Shown here one piece after another: positions 6,199 to 7,935 of a stretch of DNA of 7,935 nucleotides (positions within the stretch are counted from its first letter, which is position 1; the number at the start of each line of letters is the position of its first letter). This DNA is from Methyloceanibacter sp. (GTDB lineage Bacteria > Pseudomonadota > Alphaproteobacteria > Rhizobiales > Methyloligellaceae). Below the pieces are notes generated by a model that saw only the letters and a list, made by a program, of their open reading frames with translations, made no database searches and was not told the origin of the DNA. The stretch covers positions 1-7,935 of the forward strand of contig JAENXG010000110.1 of NCBI GenBank assembly GCA_016649675.1, in the 5' to 3' direction. The position numbers were made by a program, and so were the translations under genes.

Positions 6199-6894
6199 CT
6201 ACCAGGGATATTCGCGACCCGTATGATTGAAGAACTTGCCGGACTGCTCGGGCCCAAGAGTCGCAATGAGACGCCTCAGTGCACTGATGCTTTCTGCCGG
6301 CTGTAAGTTGGCGTTCGGCCCACCCATGTCGGTCCGCACCCAGCCGGGATTGACGACGACGCAGGTGATGCCGCGGGGCGCGAGATCAATCGCCAGACTG
6401 CGCGTGACCATGTTCACCGCCGCTTTCGAGCTGCGATAGAGGATCGAGCCCCCGGAGGTATTGTCGGCAATCGATCCCATTCCGCTCGTCAGGGTGACAA
6501 TGAGCTTGCGATCGCTGCGTGCCACGTGCTCGACAAACGCCTCCGACATCCGCATGGGACCCATGGTGTTGATGGCGAGCACCTCCGCCCAGGCCTCGTA
6601 GTCAATGTTTCCGATGGTCTGGCCCCGCGGTCCGATAATGCCAGCGTTGTTGAGTAGGAGATCGATAGCTTGTCCGTCGAGTTCAGTTGCCGCCGCCTCG
6701 ATGCTGGCCGGATCAGTGACATCCATAGCCAGCATCCGCAATTTGTCGTCGCTGGTCTCGGTGAGGCGCCGTAGTTCGGAAGCCGATGCCGGATCACGAC
6801 AGGCTGCGTAGACCTGCCAGCCATCAACCAGATACTGACGCGCGAACTCAAACCCGAGTCCTCGATTGGCACCGGTGATTAGTGCACTCGGCAT
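6199..6894 (-). CDS. Short-chain dehydrogenase/reductase (SDR)
   Basis: A complete classical SDR of 231 residues that interconverts carbonyl and hydroxyl groups with NAD(P)(H) in the cytoplasm; the substrate is not predictable. The nucleotide-binding TGANRGLG is at 7-14, MDVTD with D58 contacts the adenine side, NNAG is at 82-85, a catalytic Ser lies near 137-141, YRSSK provides Y153 and K157, and NPG is at 182-184. The ending GKFFNHTGREYPW is typical of the C-factor/CsgA-like SDR group. R33 in ACRD at the end of the second strand hints at NADP preference. The ATG at 6894 is preferred because GGGAG (6901-6905) stands six bases upstream; an ATG at 6912 would add six residues and absorb that site. 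The gene appears intact and monocistronic, with the repeat at 6126-6181 just past its stop. Confidence 0.92.
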   Translation of the reverse strand: MPSALITGANRGLGFEFARQYLVDGWQVYAACRDPASASELRRLTETSDDKLRMLAMDVTDPASIEAAATELDGQAIDLLLNNAGIIGPRGQTIGNIDYEAWAEVLAINTMGPMRMSEAFVEHVARSDRKLIVTLTSGMGSIADNTSGGSILYRSSKAAVNMVTRSLAIDLAPRGITCVVVNPGWVRTDMGGPNANLQPAESISALRRLIATLGPEQSGKFFNHTGREYPW

Positions 6895-6900
6895 CAGATT

Positions 6901-6905
6901 CTCCC
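6901..6905 (-). promoter_or_regulatory. Ribosome binding site GGGAG deciding the SDR start
   Basis: GGGAG followed by AATCTG and then ATG on the minus strand. Correct spacing supports the start at 6894 over the upstream ATG at 6912. Confidence 0.6.
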
Positions 6906-6912
6906 ATTGCAT

Positions 6913-7100
6913 CGCTCAACAAAACTTCGGACTCACCTAATGCAATCATTCCCCATGCGTTCGAACAAGCAGCGCTTGTCGCCATGGAGCGAGGCACACG
7001 CTAGCAACAGGAGCGATGCTCGGGGCTGGCCTAACCGGACCGCCAAATTGCCGAACGGAGAATTTGGCACCCCGCGGGCGTAAGCAATCTCCAAACCTCG
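6913..7100. other. Intergenic region between SDR and tRNA-side repeat
   Basis: No gene is seen. It should hold the SDR promoter, but I see no convincing -35/-10 pair by eye. Its right part includes the inverted repeat at 7042-7068 and a sequence (about 7040-7085) that weakly resembles the 57-nt dispersed repeats through an AAATTG, CGGAGAA, TTT pattern. Confidence 0.4.
7042..7068. repeat. Inverted repeat GCCAAATT-N11-AATTTGGC
   Basis: Perfect 8-nt arms (7042-7049 and 7061-7068) are separated by 11 nt. It occupies a position relative to the tRNA-side repeat similar to that of the dyad at 2519-2535 relative to the distal repeat, though the sequences differ. It is a candidate protein-binding dyad or hairpin of an element end. 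Confidence 0.55.
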
Positions 7101-7290
<190 letters not shown>

Positions 7291-7561
7291 GAGGGCTCTG
7301 TAGCTTGCCGACCTGCCTACGGCAACCTTAGGAGAGCCGGAGACCCCGTGAAAGAGACGCGCGGGCGAATGGTCGCCGCCCACGAAGACGTCGCAATTGG
7401 GGGTGCTCTCGAGTGCCCATTCGACGGAGAACTACGAGCTTCGAAGGCGATTGCTGGGGTTAGACCAAGCGGCTACCCTGACGCGCGGGGTTGGGGTTCA
7501 TCCGGAAAGCGTCACGGAAAGTGTCGGTGACTTCAACTCGTTGGCTGGGTCGGGGGCGGTG
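7291..7561. other. Intergenic region upstream of tRNA-Ser and glycosyltransferase
   Basis: It should hold the minus-strand tRNA promoter and the plus-strand promoter of the glycosyltransferase, but neither is convincing by eye. An open frame continues upstream of the glycosyltransferase to a TTG at 7397, but the added residues do not look like part of the family. Confidence 0.4.
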
Positions 7562-7935
7562 ATGGTCGTCGTTCAAAGCCCGACGGCCGGCGGGAGCTCC
7601 GGAGAGAATTTTAAGCCCCCGCTCGTCTCTCTGGTCCTCATCAATTGGAACTATGACGCCTATGTTGGGGCGGCAATCGATTCAATTAAGGGCCAGGACT
7701 ATCCATCGCTTGAGGCAATCGTCGTCGACAACGGTTCGGCAGACGCAAGCCGCCAGGTCATCGCCGAGTATGTCGTCGGGGACGAGCGATTCCGAATCGT
7801 CCACCTGGAAAAAAAATCTTGGTCAGCTTGGCGCCTTCCTCGAAATATTCAAGCTGATCCGCGGCGAGTTCGTCACGATTGTCGACGCGGATGACATCCT
7901 CGTCCCCAACTTCGTGTCATCCCACGTCCAGATCC
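7562..7935 (+). CDS. Family 2 glycosyltransferase, frameshifted, 3' end outside window
   Basis: The start of a GT-A fold glycosyltransferase (GT2) that transfers sugar from a nucleotide-sugar donor, often in cell-surface polysaccharide synthesis. VSLVLINWNY is at residues 22-31, then QDYPSLEAIVVDNGSAD supplies the usual nucleotide-binding Asp. The frame breaks in a run of eight A (7809-7816). Read with seven A, it continues as LEKNLGQLGAF, then GEFVTIVDADDILVPNF, which holds the metal-binding DADD. As sequenced, the zero frame runs into unrelated residues and stops at 7892-7894, giving 110 residues. The ATG at 7562 is chosen because family similarity starts about 20 residues later; a GTG at 7559 and a TTG at 7397 are alternatives. 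The single-base change may be a sequencing error, phase variation or true inactivation. It lies outside the putative island. Confidence 0.75.
7809..7816 (+). other. A8 homopolymer at the glycosyltransferase frameshift
   Basis: Eight consecutive A in GC-rich coding sequence mark the exact point where protein similarity changes frame. Removing one A, or adding two, restores the GT2 frame through the DADD motif to the window end. A simple ribosomal -1 shift would not restore it. Confidence 0.8.

Overview
The window is GC-rich alphaproteobacterial-looking DNA. Codon bias, protein style and the tRNA-Ser gene suggest Hyphomicrobiales (a Bradyrhizobium, Methylocystis or Methylobacterium type of organism), but this is inference and no taxonomic marker is present. 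It appears to span the end of a BREX phage-defence island and a mosaic of mobile-element scars downstream of a tRNA-Ser gene.

Layout. Bases 1-2295 hold the last two genes of a BREX type 1 operon: the 3' end of pglZ and a complete brxL, overlapping in ATGA. The Lon-like C-terminal domain of BrxL lacks the Ser and Lys expected for a protease. Bases 2296-2950 have no convincing gene but hold an inverted repeat (2519-2535), a 37-nt copy of the tRNA-Ser 3' end (2633-2669) and a 57-nt repeat (2696-2752). Next come a small orphan membrane protein (2950-3459, minus), a poor stretch with one 55-codon protein-like ORF (3574-3741), and a 656-residue secreted protein (3901-5871, minus) with a likely papain-like Cys-His-Asp core. 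A fragment of a YncE-type beta-propeller gene (5928-6161, plus) is cut by a second copy of the 57-nt repeat (6126-6181). A short-chain dehydrogenase (6199-6894, minus) follows. The intact tRNA-Ser(CGA) gene lies at 7201-7290, minus. The window ends in a family 2 glycosyltransferase frameshifted in a run of eight A.

Interpretation. The tRNA 3' fragment at 2633-2669 and the matching part of the intact tRNA gene are direct repeats. Similarity continues without gaps into the sequence downstream of both (2533-2669 against 7101-7237, about 74% by hand count). This is what tandem integration of related elements into one tRNA 3' end would leave. The tRNA gene, the 4.5 kb between the two copies, and the BREX cluster beyond the distal copy would then form an accretion island. 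No integrase or transposase is recognisable here, so the engine of integration is outside the window or lost. The genes between the repeats do not form an obvious pathway with BREX and look like unrelated cargo.
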